Shown here in pieces: positions 56,584-64,000 of a DNA stretch of 64,000 bases; the first letter of the stretch is position 1, and each line of letters begins with the position of its first letter. Source of the stretch: an uncultured Campylobacter sp. (GTDB lineage Bacteria; Campylobacterota; Campylobacteria; Campylobacterales; Campylobacteraceae); NCBI RefSeq assembly GCF_937980635.1, contig NZ_CALJPG010000010.1, positions 74,844-138,843 on the forward strand, read 5' to 3'. A program made the position numbers and the translations under genes. Under the pieces are notes generated by a model. That model worked only from the letters and a program-made list of their open reading frames with translations, was not told the DNA's origin and searched no databases.

Positions 56584-57135
56584 ATGCGAATACGACTACC
56601 ACACGTGCCATATATCGCGCATAAAATAGCGCTGGATCTGCTAAACTCGGGCTGCGTTACGCTTAGTGCAGGCATAGAGCCCGTCGCCAAGGAAGCCGAC
56701 GAGATCATAAGGGGCGATCTGCAAAAAGAAAGAGCGATAGACGAGCGCGCAAATGAGCTGATAGATGAGCGCATAAGCGAGCTAGATGAGATGAGCGTGA
56801 ATAAAAAAGATATGTTTTGGCTCATCAAACGCCACATCGCAAACGACGAGGATTTCGAGCTAAATTTCGAGGATCGCTATGGCACCATATCGCATAAAAT
56901 TTTAGAAACCGTTTGGAAGAAAAATTTGATCGATTACAAAGTCTCGGAAAACAGGCTAAAGACGATAATTTATAACGCGATCGACGAATATCTTAAAAAT
57001 TATCAAAAGATTGAGGATGTGGTCTATGAAAAGATCGAGGGCTACAAGCAAAAACTGATCCCGGGAACCGAAGAATACGAGCTGGTGTTTGAAAAGCTCT
57101 ACGAAGAGGAGCTAAGAAAACGGGGCATGCTGTGA
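56584..57135 (+). CDS. DUF507 family protein
   Basis: A 183-residue acidic cytoplasmic protein. It shows the DUF507 pattern: MRIRLPHVPYIAHKIALDLL, repeated DERANELIDERISELDEM, then FWLIKRHIANDEDFELNFED and a helical C-terminus. A DUF507 gene also precedes carA in C. jejuni. Function of the family is unknown. Its stop overlaps carA by one base, so they share a transcript. Confidence 0.88.
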   Translation: MRIRLPHVPYIAHKIALDLLNSGCVTLSAGIEPVAKEADEIIRGDLQKERAIDERANELIDERISELDEMSVNKKDMFWLIKRHIANDEDFELNFEDRYGTISHKILETVWKKNLIDYKVSENRLKTIIYNAIDEYLKNYQKIEDVVYEKIEGYKQKLIPGTEEYELVFEKLYEEELRKRGML

Positions 57136-58253
57136 TGAACGCGTATATCTACATAGAAAACGGCATCTATCTGCAAGCCAAGGCGTTCGGCAAGGGCGGT
57201 AGCGCATTCGGCGAGCTCGTGTTTAACACCTCCGCCACCGGCTACGAGGAGATCATCTCCGATCCTAGCTACGCGGGGCAGTTTATTATTTTCACTATGC
57301 CTGAAATCGGTATCGTAGGTATCAACGAAAACGACAAAGAAAGCTCTAAAATCCACGCCAGCGGAATTTTCGTAAGAAATTTTAACAACGAGCCTTCAAA
57401 TTTCCGCTCACAGATGAGCCTAGAAGATTATTTTCTGCAAAACGGAAAATTCGGCGTTTACGACATCGACACTAGATTTTTAACCAAGATGCTGCGCGAT
57501 CAGGGCAGTCTGCGCGCCTTCGTCTCTACCGAGATCAGCGATAAGGCGGCTCTTAAAAAGGCTCTTGGCGAGTCTGCGCGCATAGAGGAGATCAACTACG
57601 TAAGCATTGTAAGCACGAAGGCGCCGTATAAGCACACTTCGGGTCGCTGGGATGCCGAGCGCGGAAGCTACACTCAGCCCGCAAGCTGCGGCAAAAAGAT
57701 AGCCGTGATCGATTACGGCGTCAAGCGAAATATCCTAAACGAGCTTTGCGATCTAGGGCTCGGAGTAGAGGTTTTTCCGCACGATGTTAAAGCGGAGAGC
57801 TTGATCGCTAAGCTTAAAGAGGGGCAGATCGACGGTGTGTTTTTATCAAACGGTCCGGGCGAGCCTCGTATGCTTAAAGAGGAGATCGCACAGATCAAAA
57901 AGATGGTCGAAGCGCGCGTGCCGATTTTTGGAATTTGCCTAGGTCATCAACTGCTAAGCAACGCGATGGGATATGAGACCTACAAGCTGAAATTCGGCCA
58001 GCACGGTGCAAACCACCCCGTACAAAACCTGCGCACCAAATCGATCGAGATCACCGCGCAAAACCACAACTACAACGTCCCAGAAACGATCGCGCAGATC
58101 TGCGAGATCACGCACCGCAATCTTTTCGACGGCACGATCGAGGGGGTGCGATACAAAGACTATCCCGTATTTTCGGTGCAGCACCACCCCGAAGCCAGCG
58201 CGGGGCCTACCGAGAGCAAATATATATTCAAAGAATTTCTTGAAATTTTATGA
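57135..58253 (+). CDS. carA: carbamoyl-phosphate synthase small subunit
   Basis: Glutaminase subunit that supplies ammonia for carbamoyl phosphate in arginine and pyrimidine synthesis. 372 residues. N-terminal domain with NTSATGYEEIISDPSYAGQ; C-terminal class I amidotransferase with the nucleophile in FGICLGHQLL (about residue 268), FLSNGPGEP, and the His-Glu pair in VQHHPEAS. ATG 57135 chosen over GTG 57132. The large subunit carB is not in the window. Confidence 0.97.
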   Translation: MNAYIYIENGIYLQAKAFGKGGSAFGELVFNTSATGYEEIISDPSYAGQFIIFTMPEIGIVGINENDKESSKIHASGIFVRNFNNEPSNFRSQMSLEDYFLQNGKFGVYDIDTRFLTKMLRDQGSLRAFVSTEISDKAALKKALGESARIEEINYVSIVSTKAPYKHTSGRWDAERGSYTQPASCGKKIAVIDYGVKRNILNELCDLGLGVEVFPHDVKAESLIAKLKEGQIDGVFLSNGPGEPRMLKEEIAQIKKMVEARVPIFGICLGHQLLSNAMGYETYKLKFGQHGANHPVQNLRTKSIEITAQNHNYNVPETIAQICEITHRNLFDGTIEGVRYKDYPVFSVQHHPEASAGPTESKYIFKEFLEIL

Positions 58254-59106
58254 TTTTTGAAATTTTGCCTGCATGAAATTTTACCGCGGCCCTGCGGTAA
58301 AATTTTAAATTTACGACAAGCTTTAAATTTTAATGCGGTCTTTGCGTCGTAAATTTAAAGCCTGTCGCAGCCTGGATAATTGCAGGCTAGAGTAGCGTGT
58401 AAAGCACGCTTTTACGGACTTAGGATTGCCGCGGTGATTTTGGATTAAGCAGCTTTTTGGATGAAACGGATCTGCGCTAGTCGCGATTTTAAATTTAAAC
58501 TGGCTGCGCGCCGTAACTTCTCATTTGTGCGATTTTGCTTCCACATAGCTTTTAAGCGCACGCGCGGCTAAATTTCATGCGTTTTAAATTTAAAAATTGG
58601 ACTTGGTGCACTTAGCCCTTTCAAAACAGATCCTGCGGTACATTTCGCGCAGTCTTAAGCCATTTAAATTTGAGAAGTCGTCTTGTTGCCGTCAAAGTTA
58701 TGCCAATAAACGCTTTGCTGCCCGTAAAATTTTATCTAGCGCCATTTATCCACTAAAATCTTATCAGCGCTGTTTCATTTCCCTCTAAAAGCCATTTGCC
58801 TAAAATAAAATTCCACTCCGCCGCGTAGTGAAATTTTACCTGCGCCAGCTTTGAAATTTTACTTTCAACCCCTTTTAAATCTCTTTCACACCGATAAGAT
58901 TTAGCTCGCGTTACTTTAAATTTTTGCTCCATTCCTAGGCTACAGTTTTTACTCACGCCTGTTTTTTAATCCCGCCCATATTTGCACCTAAAATAAGAGT
59001 TGTGTTACTTTATGAAATTAAATTTTTAACTTAACATTATTTTAAGCTCAATAAAAGAGAAAATTTGAAAGAATTTCGTTTGAAATTTCGCCTTGAGGGG
59101 TCTGCT
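58254..59106. other. intergenic region between carA and the response regulator
   Basis: 853 bases with the carA hairpin and then AAATTT-rich sequence. Two frames of about 60 codons occur (58597-58788 plus, 58753-58956 minus), both without ribosome sites or recognisable features. The AT-rich 58970-59060 part should contain the promoter of the response regulator. No RNA gene was recognised. Confidence 0.6.
58276..58305 (+). terminator. terminator-like hairpin after carA
   Basis: AAATTTTACCGC (58276-58287) and GCGGTAAAATTT (58294-58305) form a perfect 12-bp stem around GGCCCT, 22 bases after the carA stop, with A and T tracts on both sides. Symmetric, so it could also act on the other strand. 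Confidence 0.7.
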
Positions 59107-59790
59107 ATGAGCTGCGCTTTAAAAGAGCTGGACGTCTTGCTAGTCGAGGATGATACTAAATTACTAGCCTCGCTGCATAAGGCGTTTGAGGGTATTTTTA
59201 ACAACGTTTACAATGCCCAAAACGGGCTTGAAGGTGTAAAAAAATTCAAAAAATTTAGCCCTAATCTCGTCATTACCGACATTCTAATGCCGATTGAAGA
59301 TGGGCTAGCGATGATACGTCAGATTAAGCAGATCTTTCCGCATGCCCCTATCGTGGTGCTTAGCGGCTTCAGTAGGGAGGAGCAGCTAAAAGGCGTTATG
59401 GAGATTGGCGTCGAGCGGTATTACTTTAAGCCGGTAGATATCGCCGCATTTGTGCTAGAGATAAGTGCACTGATGAAGTCTAAGCTGGACTCTGTGCGAG
59501 TCGTAAATATGGGCGCAGGCTACGTATTTGACGGGCTTCGCCGTATTTTGCTGAAGGATGGCGAGCAGATCGTGCTTACTAAAAAGGAGCTTTCTTTTGT
59601 CTCGCTGCTAGCCAGTCGCGTGGGCGAGCTGGTGCTTTACGAGGAGATCAAGCGTTACGTCTGGACCGAAGGAGCCGTGAGTGATACGGCGCTTCGTACC
59701 TTCGTCAAGCGTATCCGCGATAAAGTGGGTGGCGAAATCATAAAAAACGTCCCAAGCCTGGGATACAAGATCGAGCTTGAGCCTGCTTAA
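59107..59790 (+). CDS. OmpR-family response regulator (orphan)
   Basis: A 227-residue two-component regulator. Receiver domain: acidic pair Asp15/Asp16 in LLVEDDTKLL, phosphoacceptor Asp58 in VITDILMP, Ser86 in VVLSGF where many regulators have Thr, and Lys108 in YYFKPVD. The C-terminal winged helix is DGLRRILLKDGEQIVLTKKE followed by SDTALRTFVKRIRDKVGG. No histidine kinase is next to it. ATG 59107 is preferred; the TTG at 59065 would add 14 residues that do not belong to the domain. Confidence 0.9.
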   Translation: MSCALKELDVLLVEDDTKLLASLHKAFEGIFNNVYNAQNGLEGVKKFKKFSPNLVITDILMPIEDGLAMIRQIKQIFPHAPIVVLSGFSREEQLKGVMEIGVERYYFKPVDIAAFVLEISALMKSKLDSVRVVNMGAGYVFDGLRRILLKDGEQIVLTKKELSFVSLLASRVGELVLYEEIKRYVWTEGAVSDTALRTFVKRIRDKVGGEIIKNVPSLGYKIELEPA

Positions 59791-60016
59791 ATTTGATCGC
59801 GTTTTTGCCGCTTTGTAATTTAAGGAATTTTATTCGTAAAATTTTGCGTTTAAATTATGCCGCGATTAATGCGGAGCGAGGTAGAATTCCGCGCCAAAGC
59901 GCCATAGATTAAAATTTTACGCTCGTCCAATTTGCTAAATTTGACTTGATAAAATTTAGCCTCTCAAGCTTTTTAAAAACTTCTTTGCTTAAAAGGCGAA
60001 ACTAAAATTTTCTTGC

Positions 60017-60022
60017 TAAAAT
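60017..60022 (+). promoter_or_regulatory. possible -10 box of addB
   Basis: TAAAAT in TCTTGCTAAAATATCGC, 46 bases before the TTG start of addB. Best candidate in this gap, but the motif is common in the local AT-rich background. Confidence 0.3.
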
Positions 60023-60067
60023 ATCGCAAAATTCCGCGTTCTGCGAATCGCCCATAAAGGATTTGTT

Positions 60068-62977
60068 TTGAAAAATTTGCCCTCTAAAAATCTCTTTGTC
60101 TACACCAGCTCGCGTGCGCTACGCGCGGCACTACAAAGCGAGAGTGGCGGCGTGCTGGCGCCAAGGATTACGTTGGCGGAATTCTACGAAAAGGCGCTTT
60201 TTGTGCCGGATCTTGTCGCTTGCGGCGAGATAGATCGCGCGCTTTTTATGAAGCAGGCGGTGAGCGAGAGCAAGCGCGCGGGCGAAAGGCTGAAATTCCC
60301 TAGCGAGCTTTACGAGTTTATGCGCAACCGCGAGTATCTTTTCGGCTTTTTCAAGGAGCTTGCGACGGAGCGCGTAAGTATCGATGCGCTCGATCTTAGC
60401 GACACCTACGCGTGGTACGCCGAGCATTTTGAAATTCTTCGAGAGCTAGCGGGGGCGTATGCAAGGATTTTGCGCGAGCATGGATTTTACGACGAGATCA
60501 CGCTGCCCGCGCTTTATGAGCTAAACGAATCCTATCTGCGCGGATTTGAGCGGATAGAAATTAACATCGACGGCAATCCTAGCGCATTTGAGTTCGAGGT
60601 TTTTAAGCGCGCTGCGGAGCTTAGCGAGGTTGTATTGAACTTTAGAGCCACGACTTTAAATTCCAAGCCCGTGCGCGCGGTGGAGGAGCTTTGCGGCATA
60701 AGTCTAGAGCCAGGTTTTGCATACCGCGTAAATCTTAGTACGGGTGAAATTTTAAGCCGCGAGCCGCTAGGCGTGGGCGGAGCGGTTGTGTGTAGAGGCT
60801 TTGAGCTACGAAGCTTGCAGGCGAGCTACGTTTTTGAAAAAATTTCATCCTTTGTGCGCGCGGGCATCGCGCCGGAGAGCATCGCGGTGATTTTGCCCGA
60901 CGAGAGCTTTGCCGGCACGCTGCGGCTTTATGACGAGCGCATCGCAAAGGCTCGCGGCTCGCACCGCATGCTAAATTTCGCGATGGGCGAGAAGCTTAAA
61001 GATAGCCTATTTTACGTAACGCTAGAGAAAATTTCACAGTGCTTAAAAGAAGCGCTCATGCCGAAATTTGGCGTAGATTACCGCGCATTCAAAAGCCCGG
61101 ACGGAGAATTTTTGGATACGGGGGATTCCGCGATACAGCAAAATTTAGCGCTTGGGAATTTTGCTTCGGAGAATTCTATTTCGCAAAATTTAGCACAGCA
61201 AAATTTCGAGCTTGATTGCGAAATTTTTTCAAATTCTAAAGCGGATTTAAATTTTATGTCTGCAGGGGCGTTTGAAAATACGGAAAATTTTGAAATTCTG
61301 CGCGAAATTTCGGCGGAACGCACGGATGGCGCGTACGGGCAAAGCTTTTCTTTGGATGTTGCAGAGTTGCAAGAGCCTTTGGAGTGTGCGCAGCAGCACG
61401 ATTATTCGGCTCGTGCAAAACAAAAAAAGTTTTTAAAGCAGCAAGAGAGCCCAAAATACTCTATGCAGCGGGAGCATATAGAGCTTGAGGAAGAAGATTG
61501 GCATTCAAAAAGCCCTGAGCGGCGCGATCGCTTTAGGTGCTCTAAAATGCGCGAGGGCGCAGATGAGTATCCGCAGCGCTCAAACCCGCAGGAGCTTGAT
61601 CTGTTTTTTGCGAGTGTGGGCGTGGATGAGGCGCTTTTTGGCGAGTTCGCACGCGATTTTGCAAAGCAAGTAAGCTTCGAGCATTTCGAAGCGCTAATTG
61701 CCAAGCTTGCCTGTTTACCTAAAATTAGCGACGCGCTGTTGCAAGAAAAGCTAAAAGAGACGCTATATCTAATTAAAATTTTGCTTCGAAAATTTAAGGA
61801 CGAAAACCTAAGCTTAGGCAATCTGATCGATCTTTTTTTGTTAGAAATTTCGCGCATCAAGCTCGACGATGTTCGTGGCGGAAAGGTCACGGTAATGGGG
61901 CTTTTAGAGAGCCGCGGACTGCAATTTGACGGCGTGATAATTCCTGATTTTAACGATGATCTGGTGCCTAAGCGCAGTAGCGGAGAGATGTTTTTAAACT
62001 CCGCTTTGCGCGCTAGAGCAGGGCTCATCAGCCACGCAGACCGCGAAAATTTACAAAGATTTTACTACGACGGCTTGCTAAGAGGCGCTAAAAAAAGCGC
62101 GATTTGCTATCTGCAAAGCGTCGAGAAATTGCTTTCGCGGTTTTTGAAAAGCTTTGAAGTACAACAAGACGCGGAATTTTCGCAGGAGGATTATTTGCGA
62201 CTTTTTGGGAGAGAGGAATTTAAGCCCGCCTTATGCGGACAAGAAGATCCCGTGGCTCGCCATGATTTTTTTGCCGAGGAGCTATCGTTTTCGCGGCTGG
62301 ATACGTTTTTAGAATGCAAGAGGAAGTATTATTACCGCTACGTTTTTGGGCTGAGGGAGGGGCTAAAATTTGGCGAGGACAATGCGCTTTTAGGCAAAAT
62401 TTTACATACAAGTTTTCAGCGTTTATATGAGCGAGCGGGGATGAAATTTAGTATGGAAAAATTTCGCTATATTTATTCGCAGCTTGCGCGAGAAGCAGGC
62501 ATCGCGCGCTTTGATGCGGAGCTTGAGCTAAAAGCTGTAGAAAAGCTAGCTAGGCTTTTAGAAGGGCATGAGCAAATTTGGAGCTTTAGCGGTAGTGAAG
62601 TATCGCTAAAAGGCGAGCTTGACGGAGTGCGGCTGAGCGGGCGGATCGACCGCATCGACGAAGATAAGGCAGGGCGGAAGTTCATCATCGATTACAAACG
62701 CGGTTCAGCTAAAAAGCATATGGAAAAATTTCAGCTTACGTTTTATCGCGCGCTTTTAGCCCAAGAGTGCGAATGTGCCTATCTGTCGCTAAAAGATTGC
62801 GCGTTTGCGGCTCCTAGCGATAAAACGCCTAGCTTAGAAAATCTGCGCGAGACGCTAAGCTCTATCGGCAAGGAATTTGCAAGCGAGGTCGCTTTTATGC
62901 GCACGGAAGCGGTGCAAAGTTGCGAATACTGCGATTATAAAATCATTTGCAAGGGGCAGATTGATGGCAAAATTTGA
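60068..62977 (+). CDS. addB: AddB-type recombination nuclease subunit, with insertion
   Basis: A 969-residue protein of the AddAB double-strand-break resection enzyme. The N-terminal part is the inactive helicase-like domain of AddB (TLAEFYEKALFVPDL onward, DGVIIPDFNDDLVPKRSSG). The C-terminal PD-(D/E)XK nuclease has GRIDRIDEDK and FIIDYKRGS, with an iron-sulfur staple of Cys in FLECKRKYYYRY and in SCEYCDYKIIC. Between about residues 345 and 510 (bases 61093-61600) a long polar stretch interrupts the fold, beginning with Gln/Asn-rich QQNLALGNFASENSISQNLA and ending in charged sequence. Start TTG 60068 with AAAGGA upstream. Overlaps addA by 14 bases. Confidence 0.88.
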   Translation: MKNLPSKNLFVYTSSRALRAALQSESGGVLAPRITLAEFYEKALFVPDLVACGEIDRALFMKQAVSESKRAGERLKFPSELYEFMRNREYLFGFFKELATERVSIDALDLSDTYAWYAEHFEILRELAGAYARILREHGFYDEITLPALYELNESYLRGFERIEINIDGNPSAFEFEVFKRAAELSEVVLNFRATTLNSKPVRAVEELCGISLEPGFAYRVNLSTGEILSREPLGVGGAVVCRGFELRSLQASYVFEKISSFVRAGIAPESIAVILPDESFAGTLRLYDERIAKARGSHRMLNFAMGEKLKDSLFYVTLEKISQCLKEALMPKFGVDYRAFKSPDGEFLDTGDSAIQQNLALGNFASENSISQNLAQQNFELDCEIFSNSKADLNFMSAGAFENTENFEILREISAERTDGAYGQSFSLDVAELQEPLECAQQHDYSARAKQKKFLKQQESPKYSMQREHIELEEEDWHSKSPERRDRFRCSKMREGADEYPQRSNPQELDLFFASVGVDEALFGEFARDFAKQVSFEHFEALIAKLACLPKISDALLQEKLKETLYLIKILLRKFKDENLSLGNLIDLFLLEISRIKLDDVRGGKVTVMGLLESRGLQFDGVIIPDFNDDLVPKRSSGEMFLNSALRARAGLISHADRENLQRFYYDGLLRGAKKSAICYLQSVEKLLSRFLKSFEVQQDAEFSQEDYLRLFGREEFKPALCGQEDPVARHDFFAEELSFSRLDTFLECKRKYYYRYVFGLREGLKFGEDNALLGKILHTSFQRLYERAGMKFSMEKFRYIYSQLAREAGIARFDAELELKAVEKLARLLEGHEQIWSFSGSEVSLKGELDGVRLSGRIDRIDEDKAGRKFIIDYKRGSAKKHMEKFQLTFYRALLAQECECAYLSLKDCAFAAPSDKTPSLENLRETLSSIGKEFASEVAFMRTEAVQSCEYCDYKIICKGQIDGKI

Positions 62978-64000
62978 AAATTATCTGGCGCTTGAAGCAA
63001 GCGCAGGCAGCGGCAAGACCTTCAATCTCGCAGTAAGGTTCATCGAGCTGGTGCTAAAAGGCGAGCCGATCAATGAAATTTTAGCGCTTACCTTTACTAA
63101 AAAAGCGGCTGCTGAGATGAAAACGCGTATCGTGGAGAAATTTCAAAATTTGCTGCTTTTTCAGGATGGCTCGCTAAAGCCTAGCGCCGAGCTGGAGCAA
63201 ATTTGCGCTGATTTAGGGCTAAGCGTGGATGAAGTTATGGCAGCTCAAGAGCGACTGAGCCCGAAATTTTTAAGCGAGAGCCTAAACGTCTTTACCTTTG
63301 ATGCGTTTTTTGCAAAGGCTCTGCGCTCCTTTGCGTTAAACAGCGGCATTGATCCAAGCTTTGAAAACGATGAAGGGATTTTGGGCGTGCAGCAGGCGGC
63401 GTTTTTAGGCGCGATTTGTAAAAACGAAGCGCTATTAAGAGAGGTCGTGGACTACGTAAGCGACTCAGGAATGACAAAGAGCGAGTTTTTAAATAGCTTA
63501 CAAAGCATTTGGAGAGGCGATATAAGCATAAATCCGCCCACACTTCCCGTAAGCTCCGCGCTGGCAGAGATAAATGAAATTTTATCCCGCTTGCAAAAAG
63601 CGGCGAGAAATGCGGGCGTAAGCGCTGGAGCCGTAAATGGGCTAAGCCCTGTTAGCGATCTGTCAAAATTATCCTCGGGTTTTATTCTTTCGGCTCTTGC
63701 CAACGGCAGTTTCGATTATTCGCGCTCGCAGCTTAAAAAAATTTCGCATCTTGACGGCGAGCTAGCAAGGCTAAAAGACGCCATAGCTCGCGAAATAGCG
63801 TGGATGGATGCGGCATATGCGGCTAAGCTGGCAGGACTAATTAAAATTTATGCCGAAGCGCTTAAATCAGTGCAGCGCAAAAGTGGCAAGCTTACGTTCG
63901 GTGATGTCACCGCAGCCGTGCACTCGCTGTTAAATCCAAGCGCAGAGGCATTGCAGAGCAACCGCGAGCTTTTGTATTTCAGGCTCGATTCTAAAATCAC
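62964..64000 (+). CDS. addA: AddA/RecB-like helicase, 3' partial
   Basis: UvrD-family ATP-dependent DNA helicase and partner of AddB. ATG 62964 lies 14 bases inside addB and opens MAKFENYLALEASAGSGKT, with the Walker A motif ASAGSGKT at residues 12-19; motif Ia follows as ALTFTKKAAAEMK, and SLNVFTFDAFFAKAL is also conserved. About 345 residues are present before the window ends; the family is about 900-1,100 residues. The frame is open to the last base. Confidence 0.9.
   Translation, partial: MAKFENYLALEASAGSGKTFNLAVRFIELVLKGEPINEILALTFTKKAAAEMKTRIVEKFQNLLLFQDGSLKPSAELEQICADLGLSVDEVMAAQERLSPKFLSESLNVFTFDAFFAKALRSFALNSGIDPSFENDEGILGVQQAAFLGAICKNEALLREVVDYVSDSGMTKSEFLNSLQSIWRGDISINPPTLPVSSALAEINEILSRLQKAARNAGVSAGAVNGLSPVSDLSKLSSGFILSALANGSFDYSRSQLKKISHLDGELARLKDAIAREIAWMDAAYAAKLAGLIKIYAEALKSVQRKSGKLTFGDVTAAVHSLLNPSAEALQSNRELLYFRLDSKI

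Noticed and set aside
58597..58956. Two frames of about 60 codons in the carA-response regulator gap
   Set aside because: No ribosome site, no conserved pattern, mutually overlapping on opposite strands.

Overview
The window looks like a chromosomal segment of a relatively GC-rich Campylobacter or close Campylobacterota relative (C. gracilis/rectus/showae-type is a guess, not proven). The evidence is a complex I cluster in which NuoE and NuoF are replaced by the small Campylobacter-type subunits, a gene block (miaA, mqnP, moaA, queE, queD, rsmE, rpmE, rsmI, rlmB, HTH membrane protein, aminotransferase, hom, yraN, trxA, trxB) whose content and order I recognise from C. jejuni, an MlaA-MlaC-MMPL operon, and a split AddB/AddA nuclease. 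TTG starts are common (nuoB, miaA, rsmI, yraN, mlaA, addB). Non-coding DNA is saturated with the palindromic hexamer AAATTT.  Layout: 1-2435 holds the 3' part of gdhA and a DUF4197 exported protein. 2900-5920 is an AT-richer minus-strand island of five small genes; one is clearly Imm53-like, so this is probably an orphan immunity island of the polymorphic-toxin type. 6037-10347 (minus) holds a HemN/HemW-like radical SAM protein, AzlD/AzlC and a PiT phosphate transporter. 10522-24938 is the 13-gene nuo operon, nuoA to nuoN, mostly with overlapping or touching ends. 24994-25597 is a frameshifted hypothetical gene. 25746-40160 is the housekeeping block listed above. 40317-45472 (minus) holds a lipoprotein, selC (tRNA-Sec), an MMPL exporter, MlaC and MlaA. 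45656-50266 holds modE, modA, a TOBE protein and modC, then a 1 kb non-coding gap, then modB. 50318-58253 holds a PAS/GGDEF/degenerate-EAL protein, a HisZ-like protein, purA, a DUF507 protein and carA. 59107-64000 holds an orphan OmpR-type response regulator, addB, and addA running off the window.  How it fits together: NuoA-N couples electron input to menaquinone with ion pumping, and mqnP (futalosine-route prenyltransferase) serves the same quinone. The mod genes supply molybdate and moaA starts molybdopterin synthesis; with selC this suggests, but does not show, a molybdo-selenoenzyme such as formate dehydrogenase elsewhere in the genome.  The most unusual signal is that several conserved proteins (NuoG twice, NuoI, NuoN, QueE, the MMPL exporter, AddB, one small membrane protein) carry in-frame low-complexity insertions or tails rich in Asn, Ser, Ala, Gln and Glu. 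Many of them are built from the AAATTT/AAATTC motif read in one frame, the same motif that fills the intergenic DNA.
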